Positions 9,485 to 18,500 of a stretch of 64,000 bases of DNA are shown in pieces. The stretch lies in the NCBI GenBank assembly GCA_947486785.1, contig CANKUU010000006.1:62001-126000 (forward strand). Direction: 5' to 3'. Below the pieces are notes generated by a model. It made no database searches and was not told the DNA's origin. It was given only the letters and a program-made list of their open reading frames with translations. Made by a program: the position numbers and the translations under genes. Source of the DNA: an uncultured Flavobacteriaceae bacterium. GTDB taxonomy: Bacteria; Bacteroidota; Bacteroidia; Flavobacteriales; Flavobacteriaceae. Within the stretch, counting starts at the first letter, position 1; each line of letters begins with the position of its first letter.

Positions 9485-12400
9485 TTATTCTTGTAATAGT
9501 GCTGTAAGTGTTTCTTCAATGTACTTGGCGTATTCTGCAATGGTTGGAAGTTCGAATATTTTATTGAGTGGAAATTTCATTTCAATCTCTTCATTAATTC
9601 TAGCAGTAACTCTAATTGCCGCAAGAGAATGGCCACCTAAACCAATAAAATTATCATGTATACCCACTTGTTTTAATCGAAGTACCTCTTTCCAAATTTC
9701 GGCCAACAGCTCTTCGATTTCACCACTAGGAGCAATAAAAGGGGTATCCATATCTAGCTGAGAGGTATTCAAAGACCTAAGTGACTCTTTGTCAACTTTA
9801 CCATTTTTAGTCAGCGGAAGTTCCTCTACGTATTTAAAATAATGAGGAATCATATACTCCGGTAATTTGTCTTTAAGGTGATTTGCAAGTTCTTTAGAAC
9901 TTAGTTTTTTATTACTAGTGTAATAACCAACCAATTTTTGTTGCTCTTGCTCACTTTCACTATTTTCTGTATAACCTATTTCTGTCATAATTCGCTTTAC
10001 CTCATTTTCATCAATTACTTCGTTAATTTCCTCTAAGGTTTCAGTTCTAGTTTTATGACTCATACGCACATCCCAACTGTATGGATAAGAATAGTTACTA
10101 TATCCTTTCTCTTTTTTATGAACGTAAATTCCCAATTGGTTAATGGTACAGTTAGTAGACCTTCCAGTATCCGTTGGTCTTATCCAATCTACTTTTTCTT
10201 TTAGGTAACGTAACATTTCTGACAAACTAACATCACTATATCGATAAAAATCAACAAATTGTACTTTATTAAAAGTATCATCATTATCAAAAGCCGTGGT
10301 GTTTAAAAATTCTTTAACTGCATCTTCTTCTTGGTGATAGAGTTTTCTTGCTTCTAGTATGGTTTTGTCAATGGTGCTTACATCTATATCTTTATCCCAA
10401 AATAACTCCTCTGTTAATCTAGTTTCAAAAAATTGCCCTCTTGAGAGCCCTGTTACAACAAACGGAATCTCCTTTTCTAATGCAATTTTAGTACTTAGGG
10501 TGTAGATAGTTTTAAAACAGCCATTACAAACGTTTTGATGACGGTGAAGGCTATCTACGAAAATTTTGTTCATATGTTCTGTAGTGCCATACATATGATC
10601 AACATTGAGTTTAGATACAATTCTATTGATATTTCCTTTTGCTTGATCAGATATATATCCATTGTCTAAAGTAAATGCAAGTACTCGGAGCCCCATATTA
10701 ACCAGTTGAGCTAAAATATAGGTACTGTCTTTTCCTCCACTAAGCAAAGAGATGCAATCGTAGGTAGGACTTTTACCTCTTTTAGACAATAAAATCTTTC
10801 GTAGTTCATCTTCAGTTTTAAAGTAGCGCTGTGCTTGATCTTTATACCCCTTAAATGCGTTGCAAACATGGCATACACCGTCTTCATCAAAATCGGTGTT
10901 TGGGTAATTTGAAGGTAAACCACATAGGGTACAATTGATCACTTCATGTTCAGGAATTGCTTTTTCATTTTCTAAAACAACAACCGCAGCGTTTTCTATC
11001 GCATTATGCTTTAATAGGTTAGACTCTATATCCTCTAATTCTATTCGGAAACCTTTTAATTTTACTTGCTCATCTTTTCTACCTAAAAATTCAAATTCAT
11101 TATTTTTATTAATCCGCGCCAAATCACCAGTATGGTATAACGTACCACTCGAAAGCTCTGGAATGCTAATAAATTTTTCTGCCGTTAATTTTGGTAAATT
11201 TAAATAACCGTCCGATAAGCCGTTACCGCTAATGTAAACTGTGCCTATTACTCCTTTGGGTACGGGATTTTTAAAATCATCTAGAATATAAGCATTCATG
11301 CCAGTTATAGGCATTCCGACTGGTACTGTTGAGTTTAGATGTAGTTCTGATTTGTACTGCGAAACGATACAGCCTACTGTTGCTTCAGTTGGTCCATACT
11401 CGTTAAAAATACGAAGCCCTAAACCAAAATTTCGTTGTATGGCTTTGGCTGTTTCTGTTTTAAAAGTTTCACCACCAACAATCATAGTTTTTATTTGTGA
11501 TGCTGAATTACTACTGTCTTTTACTAGAGCAAGATGAGAAGGAGTAAGCTTTATGCTGTTTACTTTATTCTCCTCTAAAACTTCCATCAATGAAATATCT
11601 GGCCCTGTATCACTTTCTTTGTATACAATAAGTTTACCTCCAGTAATAAGGGGTAAAAAAGTAGCGGTTATAGTTAAGTCAAAACCGATAGAAGTAAAAA
11701 GCGGAAATATAAAATCTTGATCGGTGCGATAGTAACTGGCAGCCCACGAAAGGTAATTTGCAAGCGCACCATGAGATATTAAAACACCTTTAGGCTTTCC
11801 TGTTGAGCCCGAGGTATACAGAATATAAGCAGTATCTTTAAAATTGATGATACTTCGTTTTAATTCGTTTTGTATAGTGGCTAAATGTTCTTTTAGCGCA
11901 TCAATTAAAACAACGGACCCCAAACCATTATTAAACTTTGATATTAATGCAGTTTCGGTAATTATAAGATCACATTTAGAATCTGAAAGAATATATTTTA
12001 CTCGTTCAGACGGTTGATCAGATGCGATAGGAACAAAAACAGCACCTATTTTTAAAATAGCCAAAACGCTAATGATATAGTCTGATGATCGAAATAAGTG
12101 AACGGCAACTGGTTGCCCTTTTTTGACTCCTTTTTGCTGCAAAAATTGTCCTAATTGATTTGCCTTTTTATCTATTTCACCAAAGTTGAAATGAGTTTGT
12201 TTTTGTTGTAGTGCAATTTTTGTACTGTGCTGTTGAGCACAAGCTTCAAATTTTGAAATAATTAAATCTTTTGGGCTTATTTCAGTACTATTGTTATTGA
12301 TACCAATTGGTTTTGATATCAAAGAAGGTTTTTCAATTAAAGTTGTACTATCTTCAATAAATGCATCAAATAAATTTAAAAAATGCGTAGTTATGGTATT

Positions 12401-13612
12401 GGTTAAATGCGTATCAAAAACACTATGATTCACATCAAATAAAATTTCAATTTCTCCAGTAGCATCAAAATCAATTATATGACACCTCAATTGATGTGAA
12501 ACATCAATATGACCCGGGTGTAACCAAGTAGATTTTACTTTGTATCCTGCAAAGTCTGAAAAATTAGCACTAATATAATTTAGAATTATATTGAAACTTC
12601 CACTAATTTCTGGTCTTATCATACCTGGCTGCGCATATCGCAAAAAGTTATTGCTTTCCAGTTTTATTCGTTCTAAAACACTAGCAAAAGTGTCTCCTTT
12701 TTTAAATTCAACTACAATCGGAAAAATTTCAATAAATAAGCCAACTGTTTCTTTAAAAGTTTTTGATGTACGATTATGTATGGGCGCCCCAAAGGCAAAC
12801 TTATGCTGCCCGCTTATTCTAAAAATATAACTCGCAAATAGTGCAGATAGCACATTAAATAAAGATAAATCTTTTGTTAGGCTTTTAAATTCTTCTTTTT
12901 GGGCAAATACCTTTAGCTTTTTTGAGCGAGTTGCCCCTAAGGGTAGTGATATTCTAGTGGATGATGTAGTTTTTTGGTTTGATCGAACTCCATATAAAGC
13001 TGGAGCCTGTTTTAAATCAACCAAAGTATCACTCCAATATGCTTGTATTTCCTCCTTGTCATCAAGGTTTAAATGTTCTTTTTCAAAAGCTATATACGTC
13101 TTATAAGAGGGCACATTACCAAATGAATACGTGCTTTTACCATCAAAATGCGCATATAAAGAAGAAAGATATTTAAATACTAGAGTAGCAGAAACCGCAT
13201 CAGTAATTAAATGGTGCATATTAAGATACCAAACAAATTTTGAAGCTTCTATTTTTAATAAGGCGCAATCAAATGATTTTTTTGTGAGGTCTAATTTTTT
13301 TTGCGATCGTTTTTGTAACCAGAGGTCAATATCTTCCGATGTATTAGAAAAATCAAAAAAGTCAATCTTATGTTCTAGAATTGAAAGAACAGATTGATTA
13401 GGTATGCCATTATCTTCATCGAAGACAATTCGAAACGCATCCACTTCAGCAATAAGTTTTTCAAATGCGATCGCGAAAATTTCAGGTCTTATTTGCCCGG
13501 CTATTCTAAAAGAATGTGTGGTATTATGAAGAGGTGTATTTGGATTTAATTTTTGACCAGCCCAAATTTGTAATTGACTTTGTGTTAAGGGACATTTCGT
13601 TAAACTTTTCAT
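9485..13612 (-). CDS. NRPS module C-A-PCP with a PP-loop ATPase inserted in the adenylation domain; predicted Asn-activating
   Basis: In 1375 residues I see a condensation domain (about 7-430, HHLITDA at 133-139), an adenylation domain (about 450-890 and 1223-1290; A3 TSGSTGKPKG near 600; A8 GRKDEQVKLKGFRIE near 840; A10 NGKVDK near 1266) and a carrier domain (LGGHS, pantetheine Ser1329). There is no thioesterase. My alignment by eye to PheA positions gives the specificity code D-L-T-K-I-G-E-V-G-K, the asparagine-type code. Between A8 and A9, at about 890-1222, lies a PP-loop ATPase: Cys pairs C894/C897 and C914/C917 with DFDEDGVC, the ATP loop SGGKDST at 958-964, CNGC at 1029-1032 and another Cys near 1155. 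The closest remembered family is N-acetyl-sugar amidotransferase (WbpG/PseA type). The module should add Asn, perhaps chemically altered, to an acyl or aminoacyl group. It lies 12 bases after the free carrier-protein gene. Confidence 0.93.
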   Translation of the reverse strand: MKSLTKCPLTQSQLQIWAGQKLNPNTPLHNTTHSFRIAGQIRPEIFAIAFEKLIAEVDAFRIVFDEDNGIPNQSVLSILEHKIDFFDFSNTSEDIDLWLQKRSQKKLDLTKKSFDCALLKIEASKFVWYLNMHHLITDAVSATLVFKYLSSLYAHFDGKSTYSFGNVPSYKTYIAFEKEHLNLDDKEEIQAYWSDTLVDLKQAPALYGVRSNQKTTSSTRISLPLGATRSKKLKVFAQKEEFKSLTKDLSLFNVLSALFASYIFRISGQHKFAFGAPIHNRTSKTFKETVGLFIEIFPIVVEFKKGDTFASVLERIKLESNNFLRYAQPGMIRPEISGSFNIILNYISANFSDFAGYKVKSTWLHPGHIDVSHQLRCHIIDFDATGEIEILFDVNHSVFDTHLTNTITTHFLNLFDAFIEDSTTLIEKPSLISKPIGINNNSTEISPKDLIISKFEACAQQHSTKIALQQKQTHFNFGEIDKKANQLGQFLQQKGVKKGQPVAVHLFRSSDYIISVLAILKIGAVFVPIASDQPSERVKYILSDSKCDLIITETALISKFNNGLGSVVLIDALKEHLATIQNELKRSIINFKDTAYILYTSGSTGKPKGVLISHGALANYLSWAASYYRTDQDFIFPLFTSIGFDLTITATFLPLITGGKLIVYKESDTGPDISLMEVLEENKVNSIKLTPSHLALVKDSSNSASQIKTMIVGGETFKTETAKAIQRNFGLGLRIFNEYGPTEATVGCIVSQYKSELHLNSTVPVGMPITGMNAYILDDFKNPVPKGVIGTVYISGNGLSDGYLNLPKLTAEKFISIPELSSGTLYHTGDLARINKNNEFEFLGRKDEQVKLKGFRIELEDIESNLLKHNAIENAAVVVLENEKAIPEHEVINCTLCGLPSNYPNTDFDEDGVCHVCNAFKGYKDQAQRYFKTEDELRKILLSKRGKSPTYDCISLLSGGKDSTYILAQLVNMGLRVLAFTLDNGYISDQAKGNINRIVSKLNVDHMYGTTEHMNKIFVDSLHRHQNVCNGCFKTIYTLSTKIALEKEIPFVVTGLSRGQFFETRLTEELFWDKDIDVSTIDKTILEARKLYHQEEDAVKEFLNTTAFDNDDTFNKVQFVDFYRYSDVSLSEMLRYLKEKVDWIRPTDTGRSTNCTINQLGIYVHKKEKGYSNYSYPYSWDVRMSHKTRTETLEEINEVIDENEVKRIMTEIGYTENSESEQEQQKLVGYYTSNKKLSSKELANHLKDKLPEYMIPHYFKYVEELPLTKNGKVDKESLRSLNTSQLDMDTPFIAPSGEIEELLAEIWKEVLRLKQVGIHDNFIGLGGHSLAAIRVTARINEEIEMKFPLNKIFELPTIAEYAKYIEETLTALLQE

Positions 13613-13624
13613 TATTATAGTACG

Positions 13625-13855
13625 TTACTTAGTAGAAAAATATCGAGTAATTTTTTCTACTGTTTCAAAATTGGCTATGTTTAAATCTTCTGGAGGTACG
13701 CGTTTATCATATTTTTTTTCTAAATATAGCACAAGTCTCATCATGCCAAGTGAGTCTAATACCCCGCCATCTAAGAGATTTTCACTCTCACTAAGCTTAA
13801 GATTAGAGCTTTCTAACACCATGTTTTTGATGTACGAAATTATTATTTCATTCAT
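13625..13855 (-). CDS. Free-standing acyl/peptidyl carrier protein
   Basis: This small four-helix carrier protein of 76 residues has the phosphopantetheine motif LDSLGMMRL. The Ser is modified by a 4'-phosphopantetheinyl transferase, for which a candidate is encoded at 20870. I chose the ATG at 13855; a TTG at 13870 would add five residues (the second being Asp), but it is a weaker start. The protein resembles the DltC-like free carriers that receive a substrate from a separate AMP ligase; no such ligase is encoded nearby. It lies 12 bases upstream of the NRPS gene on the same strand. The likely role is to present the starter group to the condensation domain of that module. Confidence 0.88.
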   Translation of the reverse strand: MNEIIISYIKNMVLESSNLKLSESENLLDGGVLDSLGMMRLVLYLEKKYDKRVPPEDLNIANFETVEKITRYFSTK

Positions 13856-14223
13856 TTTTTTAGGATCCAATTATTGTTAAATAGGTTGTTAGAACAAATA
13901 GAAGAATTTAAAACTAATATATTACAATGTTATCCTTAAAAAAAGCAGTTTAAATACTAACATAACAGTTTAAATTTTTTATTGTCTTTTAAAATAGGTT
14001 CTATTTAATTACAAAGAATAATTAAATATGAGATTTATTGAAGTATAAGTCTTAAAAAAAAGTTACACTTTACATTCTTTTTTAAGTTTGCCGGTTTTAC
14101 CCCAAAATAATAAAATAAAGTGCAAATTTATAATTTAGATCTTAATTGTTATATTCGACACAATTCAACCTAATAGCAATACTTTTGCTGCCTTCTATTT
14201 TTACTAAATATATTTAAGTTGCG
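13856..14223. other. Divergent control region between carrier protein/NRPS and HupE/NRPS operons
   Basis: This AT-rich region separates the two divergent halves of the NRPS locus. A plus-strand -7 box is listed separately. On the minus strand TAAATTTG (14123-14130) matches TAnnTTTG but lies about 270 bases before the carrier gene. No RNA gene or obvious operator was seen. Confidence 0.5.
14180..14187 (+). promoter_or_regulatory. Bacteroidota-type -7 box TACTTTTG for the hupE-NRPS operon
   Basis: TACTTTTG matches TAnnTTTG exactly and lies 36 bases before the start codon. No TTG -33 element is found at the usual spacing, so the site is moderate evidence. Confidence 0.45.
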
Positions 14224-15495
14224 ATGAAAAAAATTCTGTTATCTCTGCTAGTCATTTTCTTTTTATTTCCAAGTTTGACTAAAGCACATCAGCCCAACCA
14301 AAGTATTATATATATGCGTGTTTATCAAAAAGCAGGTATAGATGCTCGTTTTGAAATTAACGTAAATCAGTTAAATGATGCCCTAGGACTTAAGCTACCA
14401 AAATACCCGAAATGGAAAGATGTTTCGCCTCATATTAATCGGATAAAGGCATATTTATTAAAACAAACTAAATTTTCTTCTGAATTAGGAGCGCATGATA
14501 TCGTTTTTACCGAAGCAGATGTTAGTTCTGTTTGGACTAGCTTTGGTTATTTTATAAAAGTACCTTTTCACTTAAAGAACACTGAAAATTTACCAGAGAA
14601 TCTGAAAGTAACCTATAATGCTTTTATCGACGAAATACCCAATACCCGAAACTTGCTCACTATGGAGTATAACTGGAAAGCAGGTTTGGTTAATAATGAA
14701 ACCATGTTTGCTTTAGATTTTACGAAAGGTGAAGCAACAAAAATCTTAAATTTAAGCGAAAAATCGATTTGGAAGGGTTTTGTAGCCATGTTAAAGCAGG
14801 GTATTTGGCATATCTGGATCGGTTTAGATCATATTCTTTTTCTTTTAGCCTTAATTTTACCATCAGTAGTACGCAGAAAAGAGGTTGTAGCTTCATCTTC
14901 AGCGAACATTAATGATAAACAGCCTCATAATATTTGGAACTGGCATCCTGTAAAGAAATTTAAACCCGCCTTTTTATATATCGTTAAAATTGTAACGTTT
15001 TTTACGATTGCCCATACCATAACCTTAAGTTTGGCTGCCCTTAATATTGTTGTTTTACCATCAAGGTTTGTAGAATCTATAATTGCATTATCAATAGGCC
15101 TTGCCGCTATGCATAATATTCGACCCATCTTTAAAGGTAAAGATTGGATAATTGCTTTTGTTTTTGGACTTTTTCATGGCTTTGGTTTTGCGAGTGTAAT
15201 GGGAGAATTAGGTTTTAAAGGTGAGTTTTTAACTTTAACCTTGTTAGGGTTTAATATTGGTGTTGAAATTGGTCAATTGTGCATTATAGCCGCTATTTTT
15301 CCGATTTTATATTTTTTAAGAAACTTAAAATTTTACCCTAAGTTTTTGGTTTATCTTTCTGCATTTCTAATTGTTATTTCTATATATTGGCTTGTTGAAA
15401 GAGCTTTTGATATTGACTTACCTTTAGACGAAAAAATAATGACCACAGGTGGCGACATACTACGCTTTTTAGGGTTAAGAAGACCAATTGATTAG
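14224..15495 (+). CDS. HupE/UreJ-family membrane protein (putative metal permease)
   Basis: The 423-residue protein starts with a signal peptide (cleavage probably after SLTKA). A periplasmic N-terminal domain of about 160 residues follows, then a membrane part (about 185-405) with about six helices. Conserved His-containing stretches are visible: HIWIGLDHILFLLALI, AHTITLSLAAL, MHNIRPI and FGLFHGFGFAS. HupE/UreJ proteins are linked to nickel or other metal uptake; which metal is used here cannot be read from the sequence. The gene lies 17 bases before the second NRPS gene and probably heads its operon. This is an unusual partner for an NRPS and suggests either a metal-linked product or an older TonB-receptor/permease pair that became separated by NRPS genes. 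Confidence 0.85.
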   Translation: MKKILLSLLVIFFLFPSLTKAHQPNQSIIYMRVYQKAGIDARFEINVNQLNDALGLKLPKYPKWKDVSPHINRIKAYLLKQTKFSSELGAHDIVFTEADVSSVWTSFGYFIKVPFHLKNTENLPENLKVTYNAFIDEIPNTRNLLTMEYNWKAGLVNNETMFALDFTKGEATKILNLSEKSIWKGFVAMLKQGIWHIWIGLDHILFLLALILPSVVRRKEVVASSSANINDKQPHNIWNWHPVKKFKPAFLYIVKIVTFFTIAHTITLSLAALNIVVLPSRFVESIIALSIGLAAMHNIRPIFKGKDWIIAFVFGLFHGFGFASVMGELGFKGEFLTLTLLGFNIGVEIGQLCIIAAIFPILYFLRNLKFYPKFLVYLSAFLIVISIYWLVERAFDIDLPLDEKIMTTGGDILRFLGLRRPID

Positions 15496-15512
15496 ATTAA
15501 AAAAGGAATGTT

Positions 15513-18500
15513 TTGTTAGAGAAAGACCAAAATGAAAGTAAAGTTTCCTTACTCGCGCAATGGAAATTAAAGAAGAAAGATAAAGCGGTCCTATCAGGTA
15601 TTTCCAAAGCGCCAGAAGGAGCTGTTATTCCACTATCAAAAGGGCAGCGAAGGCTGTGGTTTTTGCAACAAATGTATGCTGATAGCTCTGTATATAACTA
15701 CTCTGAAAGCTACACTTTTAAGGGTGATTTGCATCTAGAAAACCTTTGCTCAGCCCTAAAAATGGTTTGTAATGCACATAGTATTTTGCGTGCAACTTAT
15801 CATATGGAAGATGGCCAATTGTTTATGAAGTTTGCAGAAGAATCGCAGATAGAATTTTCAAATTTCGATCTATCAAATCTGCCAACTGAAGTAGCATTAA
15901 AAAAGGCCAATGATATTATGCTTGATAAAGCAAAATACGCTTTTAACCTCAAAGTTCCTCCTCAAGTACTTGCGACCATAATAAAGATATCACCTTCAAA
16001 GCATATACTTCTTTTAACCTTACATCACATTTATACAGATAAATGGTCGATGGGCTTGTTAAGAGAAGAATGGGCAAGTTATTATAGGTCTTTAAATGAA
16101 GGAAGCACACCGCGAATAAAGCAATATGATATACAATATGGCGATTTTACCTATTGGCAGCAACAGCAAGAAGAAGATCCTAAACAACTACAATATTGGA
16201 AAGAGAAGCTCTCTGGTGAAATACCCACGTTAAATTTACCTCTCGATTTTTCAAGACCAACTGTTACAAGTTTTCATGGTGGGGCTAGTCCAACTCAATA
16301 TTTTTCTAAAGATCTCTCTCAACAAATTTTAAATGTATCAAAAGCATTAGATGTAACACCTTATGTGCTATGTTTATCGGTATACTATGTACAATTGTTT
16401 AGATATAGCGGGCAAGAAGATATTTTAATTGGTTCTCCTGTGGCTAGCAGAGATCAAAGAGCGATTGAAAGTTTAATAGGTTTTTTTAATGATACTATTG
16501 TCTTAAGAACCTCTATAATACCAGAAATGTCGTTTGCAACATTCGTAAAAAAAGTGAAGCAAACTACGCTAGAAGCTTTTTCAAACAAAGACATCGCATT
16601 TGATACTTTAGTCAACAAGTTAAAAATTGAAAGATCACGTGATATAAATCCGTTTTTTCAGACCATGTTTTTGTATCATGCTGTTCCGAAGACACCAATT
16701 TTTGCCGAAGATGTAGTTTTAGAACATTCTTTTTTTGACGGTGGTGTATCAAAGTTCGACCTTACACTTTATATATCTGAAGAAGACGGAATTCTATCAT
16801 CAACTTTTGAGTACGCAAGTGATCTATTTAAAGCAGCTACCATAGAGCGGTTTCAAGAACATTTTAAAAACTTGTTAAAAGCGGTTGTCGCTAATCAAAA
16901 TCAACAGCTTTCAAAGCTCTCTTTTTTAAGTAAAAAAGAACAGCTTTTTATGACCTCTAATTCCTTAAACAAAGCAAATGCCTTTTCTTCTTTTAATGCA
17001 ATTCATGAGGTTTTTGTTTCAGTAGCTAAGACAAAGGGCACAAAAACTGCTATAGCTTTTAAGAATGAAACAATGGATTATAAGCAGTTAAATCATCAAT
17101 CTGATGTTTTAGCTCTTGAAATTTTGAAAACCACTAAAGGAAAAAATGAAATTGTTGCTTTATGTTTTGAGAAATCTTTAGATATGATTGTGGGGCTTTT
17201 GGGCATTTTAAAAGCAGGATGCGCATATTTACCTATCGATGCTAAATACCCACAGGATAGAATCGACTTTATGCTCAAAGATGCTCAGATACAATTGGTA
17301 CTCAGTTATGCTAAATCTACTGCAGTCTTAGCGCATAAAAATCTTACGCTTTTGGTATTAGATGAAATAGATTATACTGTTACAACAAAAGAAATAAAAT
17401 TACCCTCGGTACCATCAAATGCCATGGCGTATATGATTTATACCTCTGGTAGTTCTGGTCGTCCAAAAGGAGTACCTATAACTCATAAAAATATACTTAG
17501 TTCTACGGCAGCTAGACTAGAGTTTTATAAGGATGCGCCAGAATGTTTTTTATTACTTTCATCAATATCTTTTGATAGTTCTAAAGCAGGTATTTTTTGG
17601 ACACTTACAACCGGAGGAACTTTAGTAGTTGCCGAAGATCAAATAGAACAAGATGTTACTAAAGTTGAAGCAATTATAGCAAAACATCAGATTACCCATA
17701 CCTTAATGCTACCTTCTTTATATGACTTGGTTTTGCAATATTGTAATCCGAAAAAACTTCAAAGTTTAAACACAGTTATCGTGGCCGGTGAGTCGTGTGC
17801 AACGGACTTGTGCCTAAGGCATTTTTCTACTTTAGATTCAGTGAATATGGTAAACGAATATGGGCCTACCGAAGCCACGGTGTGGTGTATTGCGCATAAT
17901 ATTAAAAAGCAAGACATTAGCCATAAGCCTGTTGCAATAGGAAAACCAATTGCTTCTGCCGAAATATACCTTTTAGACCCATATTTAAATTTGGTGCCTA
18001 TAGGGGCAGCAGGAGAAATTTATATAGGTGGCGAAGGCTTGTCAGGGGAATATTTTAATAGACCAGAGTTAACAGCAAAAGCATATATTGATAATCCTTT
18101 TGATGAAACTGCTACAACAAAACTGTATAAAACAGGTGATTTTGCACGTTATTCCGATGACGGTACTATTGAGTTTTTGGGCAGAAATGATCAGCAAGTT
18201 AAAATACGCGGATACCGCATTGAAATAGATGAAATAGAACGAGCGATTTTAGAAGAGGAGGCTATTACAAATTGTGTTGTTCTTGTAGATATATTTGGAG
18301 CAAAAAAATCTAAACGATTAGTCGCATGTTTTACTGCAAATAGTAAATTGAATAGCGCCGAACTGAAAAATAGACTAAAGTTAAAGTTGCCAGAATATAT
18401 GGTGCCTAGTCTTCTTCAGCAAATAGAACATTTTCCGAAATTACCTAACGGTAAAATAGATAAAACGCTCCTTAAAAATTTAGCAAAAAAAGGTACGGAG

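Noticed and set aside
9181-9540. Minus-strand open frame of 119 codons overlapping the 3' end of the NRPS gene
   Set aside because: It overlaps the strongly supported NRPS end in another frame, and its composition (Lys/Asn-rich) is that of AT-rich noncoding DNA.
10711-10923. Minus-strand open frame inside the PP-loop region
   Set aside because: It is the same strand as the NRPS but in another frame, and the NRPS frame carries the conserved motifs; no frameshift is needed.
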